A stretch of DNA of 64,000 nucleotides from Trileptium ribeirensis (GCA_030248225.1 JASANE010028170.1:1-64000), one strand, 5' to 3'; shown: positions 22,380-34,243, counted from the first letter of the stretch. A program made the numbers and translations. Notes: generated by a model not told the origin, from the sequence alone.

Positions 22380-23100
22380 ATACTGAAAATGTAAAGCAGG
22401 GCCGCGTAAACTAATTACCAAAAAAATTTACAGCTTCAGAATCATAGAAAATATTATTGTAACATGGCTTCTGTCTGGGGAGGGGGGTGGAGCTGGCATT
22501 TCTTAGTGCCCCACGGCAAAAACAGGTCCATCTCGCCGGTCGAATCTCTTGACAAAATTTTTGCTCCGCGGTAAAACACCTAGGAACTTGACAAAATAAA
22601 AAAAATCTGTTTCTGAAGTTAAAAATTTGGTTTCCGAAGTTCTAAATAAAATATTCGTTAAAAAGTCGCTTTAATCTCAATGGAGACATTTTAGCCGTTA
22701 CTCAGGTCAAAGCCTCCCGGTTCAATCAGCCCCTTCAATTCATGGCCCCCCGGCAAAATCCTGCTCTCCCAATTGCGAACTAGGCCCCAAGGTTCACTCC
22801 TCCTAGCAAAGTATCCAGCGAATGCCAGGTAACTAATAGCCCAGAGCCACGTTTTCACAAAATCAGAGCTAAAAAACTTTTGTAAAAAAAATTACATTGA
22901 AATCTCGATAAAGGGCACCACACTGGCAGATTATTGGTACTGTGAGGTAAAACCAATAATGATGATAACAAGGCACTAGCATATCCATGATACAATCCAA
23001 TTTTACCGGTGCATAATTACTATGTTCGAAGCAGAGACCTACCAGAGACCTTAATTTCTTATTTATATGCTCTAAGAATATTGACTACATTTTGTTTCAT
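22380..23100. other. Mixed repeat-like stretch
   Basis: It starts GCAGGGCCGCG, like a hAT terminus, and contains GC-rich islands (GGGGAGGGGGGTGGAGC) separated by AT-rich text. I could not find a matching right end or a target duplication. There is no coding sequence. Confidence 0.3.
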
Positions 23101-23177
23101 AAGCAGATAAGCAGCAACTAAGCTGCCTGCCGTCAGGCAAACACATGTGGGGTGACGGATGCAGCTATGGTTCTGGG

Positions 23178-23440
23178 TTAGGCAAGGCGGCGGTAAAATC
23201 TGAGCTTTCCGTGCAACGTCAGTGTTAAGTAAAAAATGTTTTCAGTTAGGTCTAGTGGTAAGTGCTTGGCGGCAAAATAATATGAAAACAGCCTGCTGAA
23301 AGTTGGCCCTGAGGTAGGATTCGAACAAGGAACATCTGCTTTGTATCCGCAAGCATGCGCTCCACCGGCTGAGTTATCTCTGCCCGAAGTGACAGAAATG
23401 AAGCTGCTATATTCTACGTAGCTGGTATATTCAAGAATAG
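23178..23440 (-). mobile_element. tRNA-derived SINE
   Basis: On the minus strand TAACTCAGCCGGTGGAGC (23376-23359) is an A-box match and GTTCGAATCC (23326-23317) a B-box match at tRNA spacing. The T stem is broken and the anticodon loop is too long, so this is not a functional tRNA. The tail GGCCAACTTTCAGCAGGCTG is shared with a second copy at 40.1-40.3 kb. A SINE mobilised by a LINE is the simplest reading. Confidence 0.7.
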
Positions 23441-23442
23441 AC

Positions 23443-24060
23443 GATAACAAATTACCGTTATATTAGTCAGTGGGACCGGGGTATGGCTTTTTATATAGCT
23501 ATCGGTAGTTATGGGACACGGACACTTCGTCTCATCAGATGGCGTACGTGTATATATCTGGCAAGTTGTAGTATATATTCGAAAATACAAGATAACAAAT
23601 TACCGTTATATTAGTCAGTGGGACCGGGGTATGGCTTTTTATATAGCTATCGGTAGTTATGGGACACGGACACTTCGTCTCATCAGATGGCGTACGTGTA
23701 TATATCTGGCAAGTTGTAGTATATATTCGAAAATACAAGATAACAAATTACCGTTATATTACGTAGTTATGGGACATGGACACTTCGTTTCATCAGGTGG
23801 CGTACGTGTATATATCTGGCAAGTTGTAGTATATATTCGAAAATACAAGATAACAAATTACCGTTATATTACGTAGTTATGGGACATGGACACTTCGTTT
23901 CATCAGGTGGCGTGCGTGTATCTGGCAAGTTGTGGTATATATATATTCGAAAATACAAGATAGCAAATTACCGTTGTATTAGTTGAAGGGACCGGGGTTG
24001 TCTTTTTATATGGCTATCGGCAGTTATGGGACATGGACACTTCGTCTCATCAGGTGGCGC
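23443..24060. repeat. About 150-bp tandem repeat, 4-5 copies
   Basis: Units contain GATAACAAATTACCGTTATA, GACCGGGGTATGGCTTTTT and GGACACTTCGTCTCATCAG. Spacing between successive GATAACAAATT boxes is 150, 146 and 110 bases, the last owing to loss of the GACCGGGG..CTATCGG block in one unit. The open frames through it are period artefacts. Confidence 0.92.
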
Positions 24061-24610
24061 GGGAGTACGTGGCTAGGTGTAGTATGCCTGTGATACGGGG
24101 GTTTACATATGGCAAGCGTTTGTTTTTGGAAGTATACCAAGACATACACTTCTAGCATAATGATTTTAGCCTGCTTGTTTGAATACTCGTATATGACTGT
24201 ACAACCAAGCTCCAAGCACGATAGCTTATGCGTGGCACTGCACATTTATAAAAAACATCCAAGGCGGTAACAGTCACAGCAAAATAAAATGGTTTATCTT
24301 CAACATAAAACAGGGAATTGGATGAGATTATTATAATATTCCGAAAGGGTATTCCACGGGTTTTAAGTATATTTGCTCAATAAATATAAAACTTCAAAGT
24401 GAGTAGACAACAAGAAGCCAGTCGACGATTTGACACTTGTTTACCAAGACCTCGGATAAGAACTCGTTTACCTCGTCTACATACGTATATACTAGATTGC
24501 GGATATAAAGGTTGCAAACAGGAAATTACTTGAACGCGTAGCTACCTGGCTGTATTCAAGATGGCTCTGTGTTTTATGCATCAGAAAAATGTTTGTATTT
24601 TTTTTGTGAG

Positions 24611-25120
24611 AAGCCTCTTTACATGTTAATTTCCCCTTATCCCACAACATCCGACGCGGCCTGAGAAAGGTACGTATTGAGTTTGGTCATGTCGGTGTGA
24701 GACACCTCTTTCCATGTTAATTTCTCCTTGTCCCACTGCAACATCCGACGCGGCCTGAGAAAGGTACGTATTGAGTTTGGTCATGTCGGTGTGAGACACC
24801 TCTTTCCATGTTAATTTCTCCTTGTCCCACTGCAACATCCGACGCGGTCTGAGAAAGGTACGTATTGAGTTTGGTCATATCCGACGCGGTCTGAGAAAGG
24901 TACGTATTGAGTTTGGTCATGTCGGTGTGAGACACCTCTTTCCATGTTAATTTCTCCTTGTCCCACTGCAACATCCGACGCGGTCTGAGAAAGGTACGTA
25001 TTGAGTTTGGTCATGTCGGTGTGAGACACCTCTTTCCATATTAATTTCTCCTTGTCCCACTGCAACATCCGACGCGGTCTCAGAAAGGTACATACTGAGT
25101 TTGGTCATGTCGGATGAGAT
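24611..25120. repeat. 94-bp tandem repeat, about 5-6 copies
   Basis: Units contain CCATGTTAATTTCTCCTTG and ACGCGGTCTGAGAAAGGTAC. The ends are degenerate, and one unit near 24880 is a 44-base partial copy. The 85-codon frames shift by one unit each and are not genes. Confidence 0.93.
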
Positions 25121-25264
25121 GCAATGTAAACACAAATCGGATCGTGTGAAATCTGACCGCATCAAATTGGGACGTAACGTGAACTAGGTCCAAGAATGCA
25201 CAATATATGTGCTACAAACACCGTATGGAGTTTATTTTTAATATTAGAGTCGAGGACATATATA

Positions 25265-27723
25265 TTTGATTAATATATAACTATTTAAGGACAACGCTCG
25301 TCTTGATATAGTTTCGGTTTCCATGACTGGTTGTGAATCGATGTCCGACTGATATTTAATTAAGCACAACGCTCGTCTTGATATAGTTTCGGTTTCCATG
25401 ACTGTTTGTGAATCGATGTCCGACTGATATTTAATTAAGCACAACGCTCGTCTTGATATAGTTTCGGTTTCCATGACTGTTTGTGAATCGATGTCCGACT
25501 GATATTTGATTAATATATAACTATTTAAGCACAACGCTCGTCTTGATATAGTTTCGGTTTCCATGACTTTTTGTGAATCATGTCCGATTGATATTTGATT
25601 AATATATAACTATTTAAGCACAACGCTCGTCTTGATATAGTTTCGGTTTCCATGACTGTTTGTGAATCGATGTCCGACTGATATTTGATTAATATATAAC
25701 TATTTAAGCACAACGCTCGTCTTGATATAGTTTCGGTTTCCATGACTTTTTGTGAATCATGTCCGATTGATATTTGATTAATATACAACTATTTAAGCAC
25801 AACGTTCGTCTTGATATAGTTTCGGTTTCCATGACTGGTTGTGAATCGATGTCCGACTGATATTTAATTAAGCACAACGCTCGTCTTGATATAGTTTCGG
25901 TTTCCATGACTGTTTGTGAATCGATGTCAGACTGATATTTGATTAATATACAACTATTTAAGCACAACGTTCGTCTTGATATAGTTTCGGTTTCCATGAC
26001 TTTTTGTGAATCGATGTCCGATTGATATTTGATTAATATATAACTATTTAAGCACAACGCTCGTCTTGATATAGTTTCGGTTTCCATGACTGGTTGTGAA
26101 TCGATGTCCGACTGATATTTGATTAATATATAACTATTTAAGCACAACGCTCGTCTTGATATAGTTTCGGTTTCCATGACTGTTTGTGAATCGATGTCAG
26201 ACTGATATTTGATTAATATACAACTATTTAAGCACAACGTTCGTCTTGATATAGTTTCGGTTTCCATGACTTTTTGTGAATCGATGTCCGATTGATATTT
26301 GATTAATATATAACTATTTAAGCACAACGTTCGTCTTGATATAGTTTCGGTTTCCATGACTTTTTGTGAATCGATGTCCGATTGATATTTGATTAATATA
26401 TAACTATTTAAGCACAACGCTCGTCTTGATATAGTTTCGGTTTCCATGACTGTTTGTGAATCGATGTCAGACTGATATTTGATTAATATACAACTATTTA
26501 AGCACAACGTTCGTCTTGATATAGTTTCGGTTTCCATGACTTTTTGTGAATCGATGTCCGATTGATATTTGATTAATATATAACTATTTAAGCACAACGT
26601 TCGTCTTGATATAGTTTCGGTTTCCATGACTTTTTGTGAATCGATGTCCGATTGATATTTGATTAATATATAACTATTTAAGCACAACGCTCGTCTTGAT
26701 ATAGTTTCGGTTTCCATGACTGTTTGTGAATCGATGTCAGACTGATATTTGATTAATATACAACTATTTAAGCACAACGTTCGTCTTGATATAGTTTCGG
26801 TTTCCATGACTTTTTGTGAATCGATGTCCGATTGATATTTGATTAATATATAACTATTTAAGCACAACGCTCGTCTTGATATAGTTTCGGTTTCCATGAC
26901 TTTTTGTGAATCGATGTCCGATTGATATTTGATTAATATATAACTATTTAAGCACAACGCTCGTCTTGATATAGTTTCGGTTTCCATGACTGTTTGTGAA
27001 TCGATGTCCGACTGATATTTGATTAATATATAACTATTTAAGCACAACGCTCGTCTTGATATAGTTTCGGTTTCCATGACTGTTTGTGAATCGATGTCAG
27101 ACTGATATTTGATTAATATACAACTATTTAAGCACAACGTTCGTCTTGATATAGTTTCGGTTTCCATGACTGGTTGTGAATCGATGTCCGACTGATATTT
27201 AATTAAGCACAACGCTCGTCTTGATATAGTTTCGGTTTCCATGACTGTTTGTGAATCGATGTCCGACTGATATTTGATTAATATATAACTATTTAAGCAC
27301 AACGCTCGTCTTGATATAGTTTCGGTTTCCATGACTTTTTGTGAATCGATGTCCGACTGATATTTGATTAATATATAACTATTTAAGCACAACGCTCGTC
27401 TTGATATAGTTTCGGTTTCCATGACTGTTTGTGAATCGATGTCCGACTGATATTTGATTAATATATAACTATTTAAGCACAACGCTCGTCTTGATATAGT
27501 TTCGGTTTCCATGACTTTTTGTGAATCGATGTCCGATTGATATTTGATTAATATATAACTATTTAAGCACAACGCTCGTCTTGATATAGTTTCGGTTTCC
27601 ATGACTTTTTGTGAATCGATGTCCGATTGATATTTGATTAATATATAACTATTTAAGCACAACGCTCGTCTTGATATAGTTTCGGTTTCCATGACTTTTT
27701 GTGAATCGATGTCCGATTGATAT
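25265..27723. repeat. 90-bp satellite array, about 28 units, with trimer order
   Basis: The basic unit is 90 bases (AACGCTCGTCTTGATATAG, CGGTTTCCATGACT, TTGATTAATATATAACTA), with 75-base variants lacking 15 bases. Linked variants recur together: GTCAGAC, then ATACAAC, then ACGTTCG. From about 26.15 to 26.9 kb a three-unit pattern repeats three times (270-base period). Because 90 is 30 codons, one minus-strand frame is open for 662 codons; it is pure repeat and I do not call it a gene. Confidence 0.96.
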
Positions 27724-27939
27724 TTTCAGGGCTGTCAACAATATTTATATTGACAAATAGACACGTATCAAAATTTCACATATTTTGTAAACTGCACTTG
27801 AATACACATACAAGAACAAACATTTGGTCAAAAATTAGCAAACACGCTGGAAGTATACTGGCGTGCTTGTTGCAATTTGGCAAAGAATTTACCGGAATTT
27901 TTTTAGGAAGAAAGTGGGGCTGACCCCTAATTGGCTTAA

Positions 27940-27995
27940 CATAAGTCTAAGCTTAGGATTACGCTTAACCTAAGCCTTAGCTTACGTCGTTAATC
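27940..27995. repeat. Degenerate TTAGGC/GCCTAA tract
   Basis: TAAGTCTAAGCTTAGGATTACG and AACCTAAGCCTTAGC form an inverted cluster of hexamer-like units just beyond the satellite array. Confidence 0.5.
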
Positions 27996-28019
27996 CATAA
28001 ACCGAATCAGACTGTCAAG

Positions 28020-28270
28020 GCAGATCGAATGATACATAAAATATATAATGCATTTATCGAGAAAAATATTTTTTCGAAAATTTTGGCTACCCAGGGGAGA
28101 CCATTGGGAACTCAAAAAATTGAAAATATTTTGTCATAAAGCCGGGTAAAATGAATACTTTCTGAACCCACTCATCGGGCTGGGTCGAATGGTACCAAAA
28201 ATTTCGCTGTTTCTTGAAAATTCACCATTTTGGGGTTGGGGGTATAACTGAAAAGACCCCAAAATGTTAG
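28020..28270 (+). repeat. Dispersed repeat with CACCATTCG core, copy 2
   Basis: This is homologous by eye to 6480-6830. It contains GGGCTGGGTCGAATGGTACC, a degenerate complement of the core shared with the 45-kb foldback. It is non-coding. Confidence 0.55.
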
Positions 28271-28309
28271 TTTACTGTGCAAGTTGTCGTGTAATCACAG
28301 AAACATAAA

Positions 28310-28600
28310 TAGCATAGGTATAGGGGGTGTGTACAGAGGATCCCAACGGGTCGGACCACCCCCAAGCCACGTTTACCACCCACCTGAAAGCTCCGCACCC
28401 CGTAACCCTCTCGCAGCTGCCACCGCCCTTTTGACGCGCAGATTTTGGTGCACACTGGCCACAAAAAATATGGTAAAATGTGCCAAAAACTGAGGTAAAA
28501 TTGTTAAAAATAGAAAATTACAAAAGAAAAAATTTATCGCAAATTCGCAAAACCGCGTGAACCCGAGTTAACGGTTAGAACCAGAAACCTGTCACAAAAC
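28310..28600 (+). repeat. G/A-rich dispersed family member
   Basis: A GC-rich head (CGGACCACCCCCAAGCCACG, GCTCCGCACCCCGTAACCC) is followed by purine-rich text, as in the 10.4-kb copy. The overlapping short frames on both strands are not supported. Confidence 0.45.
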
Positions 28601-28978
28601 AACTACGTTTTTGTTACGAGGTTTTGGGTCACCGTTTATATCCTAGCACCTAAGGCAAAGCACGCGATTCGAAAGTAAGCGGGGCAACTCAAAATGAGAG
28701 TATAAGGAAAAATTGCGGGTGCCATAAGGGTAAAGTCGATTTGTCGCTTTTTTCCGAAAAGTGGGCTCCTCTCGTGCGCACCAGTCTTAGTCCGTGCGTC
28801 TTTCCAGTTCGTCCAGTCACAGCAAAAATCATAAAGATTACTGCAGTAATTGCTTAGTTTACTCAAAATTTACACAGCAGCAGAGGAATAATTAACGGTT
28901 GCTATTACATTGGGCAAACCCAAAAATAAAAATTTTCTATTCTTGCATCTATGGCGTATATATGTAAATTAAACCAAT

Positions 28979-29283
28979 AATGCATTAGGGAAGAGTATGA
29001 CACTTCCTTGCACTCACATGTTAGCCCGTGTTTGATGATACCGGCGTTTTCGGCCTGACCCACCCCCAGTTTCTGGGGGGGGTAGCTCGAATCGGCCCTC
29101 CCCCCAGTTTTTGTGGGTCGGTTTATAGACAACTGCTTATGAACCATCCCCCCTAAAAATTGGGGTCTAACCTACCCCCAACCGAAAACTGGGGGTCCGA
29201 GGTACCTTTCCCGAAAAACTGGGGGACGAGGGTCAGGCCGAAAGCGCCCGTATCATCAAAAGTGTCATACTCTCCCTAATGCA
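28979..29283. mobile_element. Foldback MITE with CCCCCAGTTT motifs
   Basis: The left arm (TTAGGGAAGAGTATGACACT, TTTGATGATACCGG, TTTTCGGCCTGACC) is mirrored by the right arm (GGTCAGGCCGAAAGCGCCCG, TATCATCAAA, GTCATACTCTCCCTAA). The left arm carries a 26-base insertion. The loop contains four ACTGGGGG or CCCCCAGT repeats. There is no coding sequence. Confidence 0.75.
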
Positions 29284-30337
29284 CTTTTGATTAAACTAAT
29301 ACGTAGGCGACAGAAATCAGCAATAGATTTCACACCTGTTTTTCCCAACGCTACATCTAGTATAGTCTGGCTATACTAGTGAAGCTCGCTTGCGAGCCAG
29401 AATTCGAGTGGTGAGAACAATCCCCGAAGTCTGTTGTAGAAAGCACACACAAACAAAGCCTGCACACAGTACGCAGGTGCAGCATTATATAAACCGTGAG
29501 TGATGAGTCATAGTTACGCCCGCCTCTTTTGTTAGGCAACGTATGCAGTAGACAAAACATCATACAACGAGTGCAAAAACAATGAACTAACAATTTAATA
29601 ATTCAATGAAACCCGAAATTGACCGTGAAAAGAACGTTAAAGAATTCAAACCAACACTTAAGAAAAATCTCATTTTTCATACCAAGTATGAAGCAGAAGT
29701 GTGAAAAATATTTGCCACACAATGTTTTTGACAGCCGCAATGAGCTTGTTGGCCCAGAAAGCCCCATATAAAACACTAAAAGCAACAAAAACACACATTT
29801 AGGTGCATTTCCCACGACTTTTCACCAAATATGAAATTTGCTATAAGGTTATAGACTCCAGACTGGGAAGTAGTTGAAAAACTTGTTATATATCATTGGA
29901 AAGCCCTGGTAAAGCTACATGGAATAGGCCTATTAGTTTGCGGATACCTCGTTTACTTATTGAGAAAAGTCGCAAAAACTGGAAGGTGTGCCCGAAAATG
30001 GGCACGGGAAAAAAATTCAAAAATCGGGCTCCATCACTACACCTAAATCGATCATTGCGCTTCGAATGAGCTATCTCGCATCAAAATCTGCCCAATCGTT
30101 ATCGAGATCCAGGTGCGACAGACACACACACAGACAGGACCTCCTCAACCCCCTCCAAACCCAAAATTGAAAATTCTACTTCCACTCGCTCGCCTCGAAT
30201 TCAATAAACTATCTAGGCTTAGAATTCAACAATTAAACCGTTGCATTGTACGTTGCATAAAACCCTTATATGCAAACGGAACTAATTTACAAGATTCTTC
30301 TATAAAAATCAAATTCATACACGTACAACATGACAGT
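29284..30337. other. Non-coding stretch with repeat-like text
   Basis: The part at 29810-30150 (ATCATTGGAAAGCCCTGG; GAGCTATCTCGCATC; GACAGACACACACACAGACAG) resembles a worn element ending in an AC/AG microsatellite. No gene is supported. Confidence 0.3.
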
Positions 30338-30562
30338 CGGCCGGTGTCGTGGATTATTTTTCTCGGTGGTATTTTTCCCCTAGCGATCGATAGTAATATC
30401 GACGGATGTGGTATTTTTCCTCGTACTATTTCTTCCCCTTGGTATTTTTTCCGTTATTGGCGATTAAATCATTGATTTCGCATTGCTAAAAGCACTACAG
30501 CAAATCTGAGTTTATCTGAATATTTATCCAAGTGACCTGAAGCGTGGACTAATAAGGCGAAA

Positions 30563-30748
30563 ATGGCTTCAACGATTTGCCAGTGTGTCCTTGATCTGGT
30601 ACATCGCTACGGTATCATGGAAATTCTGCAGACGGATCAGGGATCTGAGTTCTGCAACAACTTGAAAGCAAAGCTATGCAAATCCCTGCACATCGAACGC
30701 GCATGTCAACAGCGTATCACCCGCAATCGATATCACGGGGAAAAATAA
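30563..30748 (+). pseudogene. Integrase core fragment
   Basis: The frame includes LVHRYGIMEILQTDQGSEFC followed by NNLKAKLCKSLHIERA. TDQGSEF matches the second-Asp region of the DDE integrase core of Ty3/Gypsy and Ginger elements. The first Asp, the Glu and the zinc-binding HHCC domain are absent, and the frame runs directly into the right TIR. It is a fragment only. Confidence 0.65.
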
Positions 30749-30762
30749 TCCGCGACACCGGC

Positions 30763-31785
30763 CAGGGGCGGATCCAGAGGGGGGCAGGGGCGCCCCCCCC
30801 CCGTCGGGAAGGCCAAGGTTCATAAATTTTTGGCACATTTTAAAATTTTTAAAACGGGATCACTGACTGGTCATCAACATTTATGCTGAGCGGTTATACC
30901 CCTGTAAACGTAGCCTCTTTGATGAATCCGACCGCGTCAAAATACATCACCATTGGCATTATAATGTCTGACCGGGTTATCGGTCTATCGTGGCGTGGCT
31001 ACGTTTTGTATATTACCTATGTTTTGAAACATTTTGATACGTATGGCTTCACTGTTTGCGCAGAACTGAAATTATATGTTTTCTATGTAGGCTTTGTATA
31101 GGTTTGCTTATGTATAGGTGGGTACACTAGAGTAGGTATATCAATAGGTTCTTCTAATGTGCAGAGGTGTATCTTGTGCATCTTTTCAAATGAACCTGCT
31201 GCTGCCCTCGAGTTTTACAATGACATACTACCAGAGGAAGCCGCCAGCTTTCAGACAGAATATGAACGTTGGTGTATGAAATGGAAAGAACTCGGCCCAG
31301 ACGCGCCATCAACTGCATTATCTGCATTGAAAAAATGCTGTCCTCAGTTTTTTCCTCGTATACCATAGACTATTGCGCATTTTTGCAACGCTCCCTGTAA
31401 TATCAGCAACGGATGAAAGGAGCTTTTCAACCCTGAGCTATTTGAAGAATCTCATTCGCTCAACAATGGCTGAGGACCGATTGTATGGATTAGCGTTAAT
31501 GTATATTCACATAGACATTCCAATTGAATTTGAAACGGTTATTGATAAATTTGCCCTAAGAGCACGCAAACTTGACTTTGTACTCTGTAGTGTTGCACTT
31601 CATTTGAACTAGTTTTTTATGCCATAAACGCCACGATTCCTAACGCCAGCGTGATAAATACTTGATTTTTTTAACGTTGTGTATGTTAGACTATATATCC
31701 TTAAAATTCTATATATCAGCGTATATATATATCAGGAATGTAATAAGGGTGCGCCCCCCGTCAGAAATTCCTGGATCCGCCACTG
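30763..31785 (+). mobile_element. hAT transposon remnant with exact 8-bp duplication
   Basis: The ends CAGGGGCGGATCCAG and CTGGATCCGCCACTG are inverted, and ACACCGGC flanks both sides (30755-30762 and 31786-31793). The internal sequence keeps only the 3' part of a hAT transposase. It landed in the right TIR of the integrase-bearing element, so it is the younger of the two. Confidence 0.93.
31159..31612 (+). pseudogene. hAT transposase C-terminus (dimerisation domain), frameshifted
   Basis: The first frame (31159-31368) ends in a segment with KKCCPQFFPRIP. The next (31373-31612) contains LRIFATLPVISATDERSFST, LKNLIRSTMAEDRLYGLAL and MYIHIDIPIEF, the classic hAT C-terminal dimerisation region with ERSFS and RLxGLAL. 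The two pieces belong together but sit in different frames near 31367. The BED finger and catalytic RNase H-like core are missing, so the gene is dead. Confidence 0.88.
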
Positions 31786-32169
31786 ACACCGGCCGTTGGC
31801 CACTGCGCAACGACCGACTGTTTGATTGTAAATTCATCCGTTGCCCAGGACTATTTCCAAAAATAGTACATATATATAATGTCAGTTATTTGAAAAACTA
31901 TACAAAACGAAACACTAACACAGTTTGAAACGCTATAACGCATAAACTACTACATAGACAGAATAAACTACAACAGCATATAGCGCATAAATATATAGAA
32001 AACCTGCAAACAGTTGAAATTTTTTTAACAATTTCAATTTTCAAGACCAAACAATATTAGTCGTGCAAAAGCTGTTGTGCAGAAATATAAATATATATAT
32101 TTCTAATGCAGTAAACATGTATGCACATATATCACACTAAGAAATTATATATAACTATGGACAGAATTT

Positions 32170-32430
32170 TGCACATTCACGGTGGGCGCAGACCGAAGTT
32201 TCAGGTTGGATAGCGGGTGCTTCGGACGGAGGAGGGTGCTTCAGGGGGTCATGCGTCCGCCGGGACGGTGGTAAGGATGGTCCGGGGGCGATAAATTTTA
32301 CTCAAAAGTTTTCGCAATTTTTGCCAATTTTTCCCCGATTTTTGCTTTTCCCCAATTTCGTCTATTTTACTCCCATTTTTGCCAATTTTTTTCCAAAATT
32401 TTTCGTTGCGGTTCGAATAATACTTGAAAT
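32170..32430 (-). repeat. G/A-rich dispersed family, reverse orientation
   Basis: The minus strand shows the same GGCAAAAATTGG and GGGGAAAA purine body and GC-rich head as the copies at 10.4 and 51.6 kb. It lies directly upstream of the LINE remnant. Confidence 0.5.
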
Positions 32431-32564
32431 TCACGGACCGTTTTCACCAAATGTCATAGCGAAACCAACACCGCGGGCTCACCTTCTAGTCCCTCGCTTT
32501 CGATCCAACTTCGCCTACGCTGAGCTTCAAAGCCTCATGACCAAGCAAGGATTGGCACCTCTCT

Positions 32565-32762
32565 ATGTCTTCAAACTTCAAACAAAAAAAGAATGCAGCT
32601 TTCCAAGTGGTTGTTACACGTGCCCTACTTCCCTCCGCTATTCACCCTTCCTTTTGGCCATCGGAAGTCGAGTATCGCCGCTTTATCCTTGACGACGCTG
32701 CCAGAGCTCGACTTAATCTCCCGACCAAGTGTCGTGTCGTCGACCAGCCTGGCCGTCACTGA
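32565..32762 (+). pseudogene. LINE ORF1-like fragment
   Basis: The 65-codon frame contains VTRALLPSAIHPSFWPSEVE and YRRFILDDAARARLNLP. It lies just upstream of and collinear with the endonuclease, which suggests the end of ORF1 or the linker of an L2-type element. No zinc knuckle is visible. Confidence 0.4.
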
Positions 32763-33029
32763 AGCCACGTCCAAGCCAGCACTACTGTAACTGCACCAAC
32801 AGTAGCACAAACAGTGGCCAACGCAACCCACAACTCGTCAGCGCCGAGGGAGACAGAGCCCTTGCGACCACCAATTATCCTCAAAGTAAATCCCGCTGAT
32901 CTCCGATCAAATGACAGCACGAATGCCTGTGACATTGGTACCATTGCGAGTAACAATAACATTTCTGACAATAAACAATGACTATACAGTCAATCCAAAC
33001 GACATGCCGAGCTCGCTACCTTCGGACCA

Positions 33030-33873
33030 TTGAATGCTCGATCAGTCAATAATAAGTCAGCGCTTATAAGGCTCACAATGGTCGATCATAGCCTCGACTT
33101 TCTTGCTCTAACAGAAACGTGGATGCAAGATCCAGACGCGGTAGCTCTAAAAGAATGCGCGCCAGATACGCTCCTCGTTACGGCTCGGCCGCGATCAAAG
33201 GGTCGTGGGGGAGGCGCTGCTGTGATAGCACATCCATCCTTGCGGTATAAGTTATTTCGAGATATTGCAGAAATGACTTTCACCAGCTTTGAATTTATAC
33301 TTGGGACTGTAACCCTTAATGGCTGCTTGATACTAACTCTAACAATATATCGACCGCCGAATCTTTCACAGAATGCATTCTACACAGACTTTGCCGAGAT
33401 GTTATCTCTCCTCTCCACTTACTCGTCTGATGTATTTAATCATGGGCGACTTCAACTTGCCTGTGATAGACAATGAGTTCACATCTCTGATTGACTCATT
33501 CGATTTAATGCAGCATGTCAATGGGTCAACTCATGATCGCGGGAATGTACTCGACTTGGTGTTTTCTTATTCGAGTATTAAACATGTAGCAGCTGTCTCC
33601 GTTCAAACTCCAATGTCGGATCATAATTTAATAATGATCAAACTCCGCCGCCAGTTATGTTCCAGACGAGCTACGAAGATAATTGAATATCGCCAATGGG
33701 ACCGACTCAAATCTGTGGCGTTTCGCGCAGACCTGACATCTCGCTGCCACAGACTTACTGCGTGCTCATATAACAATCGAATTTCACACTTCTATGAAAT
33801 GCTTGAGCAAGTGATCGATTATCATGCACCACTATGCCGCAAAATGGCACGCGATAGATCGGCATCGCCCTAG
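33030..33873 (+). pseudogene. LINE endonuclease domain, one frameshift
   Basis: The domain nicks target DNA to prime reverse transcription. NARSVNNKSALIRLTMVDHS, DFLALTETW and RGGGAAVIAH in the first frame are followed, after a frameshift near 33440, by IMGDFNLPV and TPMSDHNLIMIKL in the second. The key residues of the exonuclease/endonuclease/phosphatase fold (Asn, Glu of TETW, Asp and Asn of GDFN, SDH) are all recognisable. The frameshift prevents a full product. Confidence 0.88.
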
Positions 33874-34243
33874 TTTGACGCAGAGTGTCGCCGGTCTAAA
33901 GCGTCACTTAAGCGAATTGAACACACATGGCGTAAAACAAAAACACTCGAAAACCGCGCCTGCTACAATTTAAGCTAAGTCAAGGTTTCGCGATCTATGT
34001 CACAAGAAACGGAACTGTTATTGGCAAACTCGCTTAACGCCACGTGCCAAATACAAAGAAGTGTTCCGTCATAAACTCAATACTGTTTAACAAGCAGCAT
34101 TCCATGATTGCTCCAGACTGTGCTGACAAATTCGCAACGTACTTTGCTGACAAAACTTCTACTATCACGTCCAGCTTCCCCCGGCCATTCAATTTATTTA
34201 CAGCTCACCAGCCAACGCATACTCTCTATTCCGGCTAATTGCA

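Larger units (their letters stand above)
30338..31795 (+). mobile_element. TIR element with integrase remnant (Ginger-like?), split by a hAT element
   Basis: The left end CGGCCGGTGTCGTGGATTAT is matched by the complement of the right end (ATAATCCGCGACACCGGCCG), with further match inward. Inside is a fragment of a retroviral-type integrase core. DNA transposons with TIRs and a Gypsy-like integrase are known as Ginger, which fits, but the target duplication is not evident. Without the later hAT insertion (30763-31785) plus one duplicated target, the element would be about 430 bases, so it is an internally deleted copy. Confidence 0.55.

Noticed and set aside
23317..23376. Functional tRNA gene on the minus strand
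   Set aside because: A and B boxes are present, but the T stem does not pair, the anticodon loop is about 9 bases and the acceptor stem does not close; better explained as a SINE head.
25704..27692. 662-codon open frame on the minus strand
   Set aside because: It consists only of the 90-bp satellite unit (30 codons) and exists because the period is a multiple of three; no non-repeat domain or start context.
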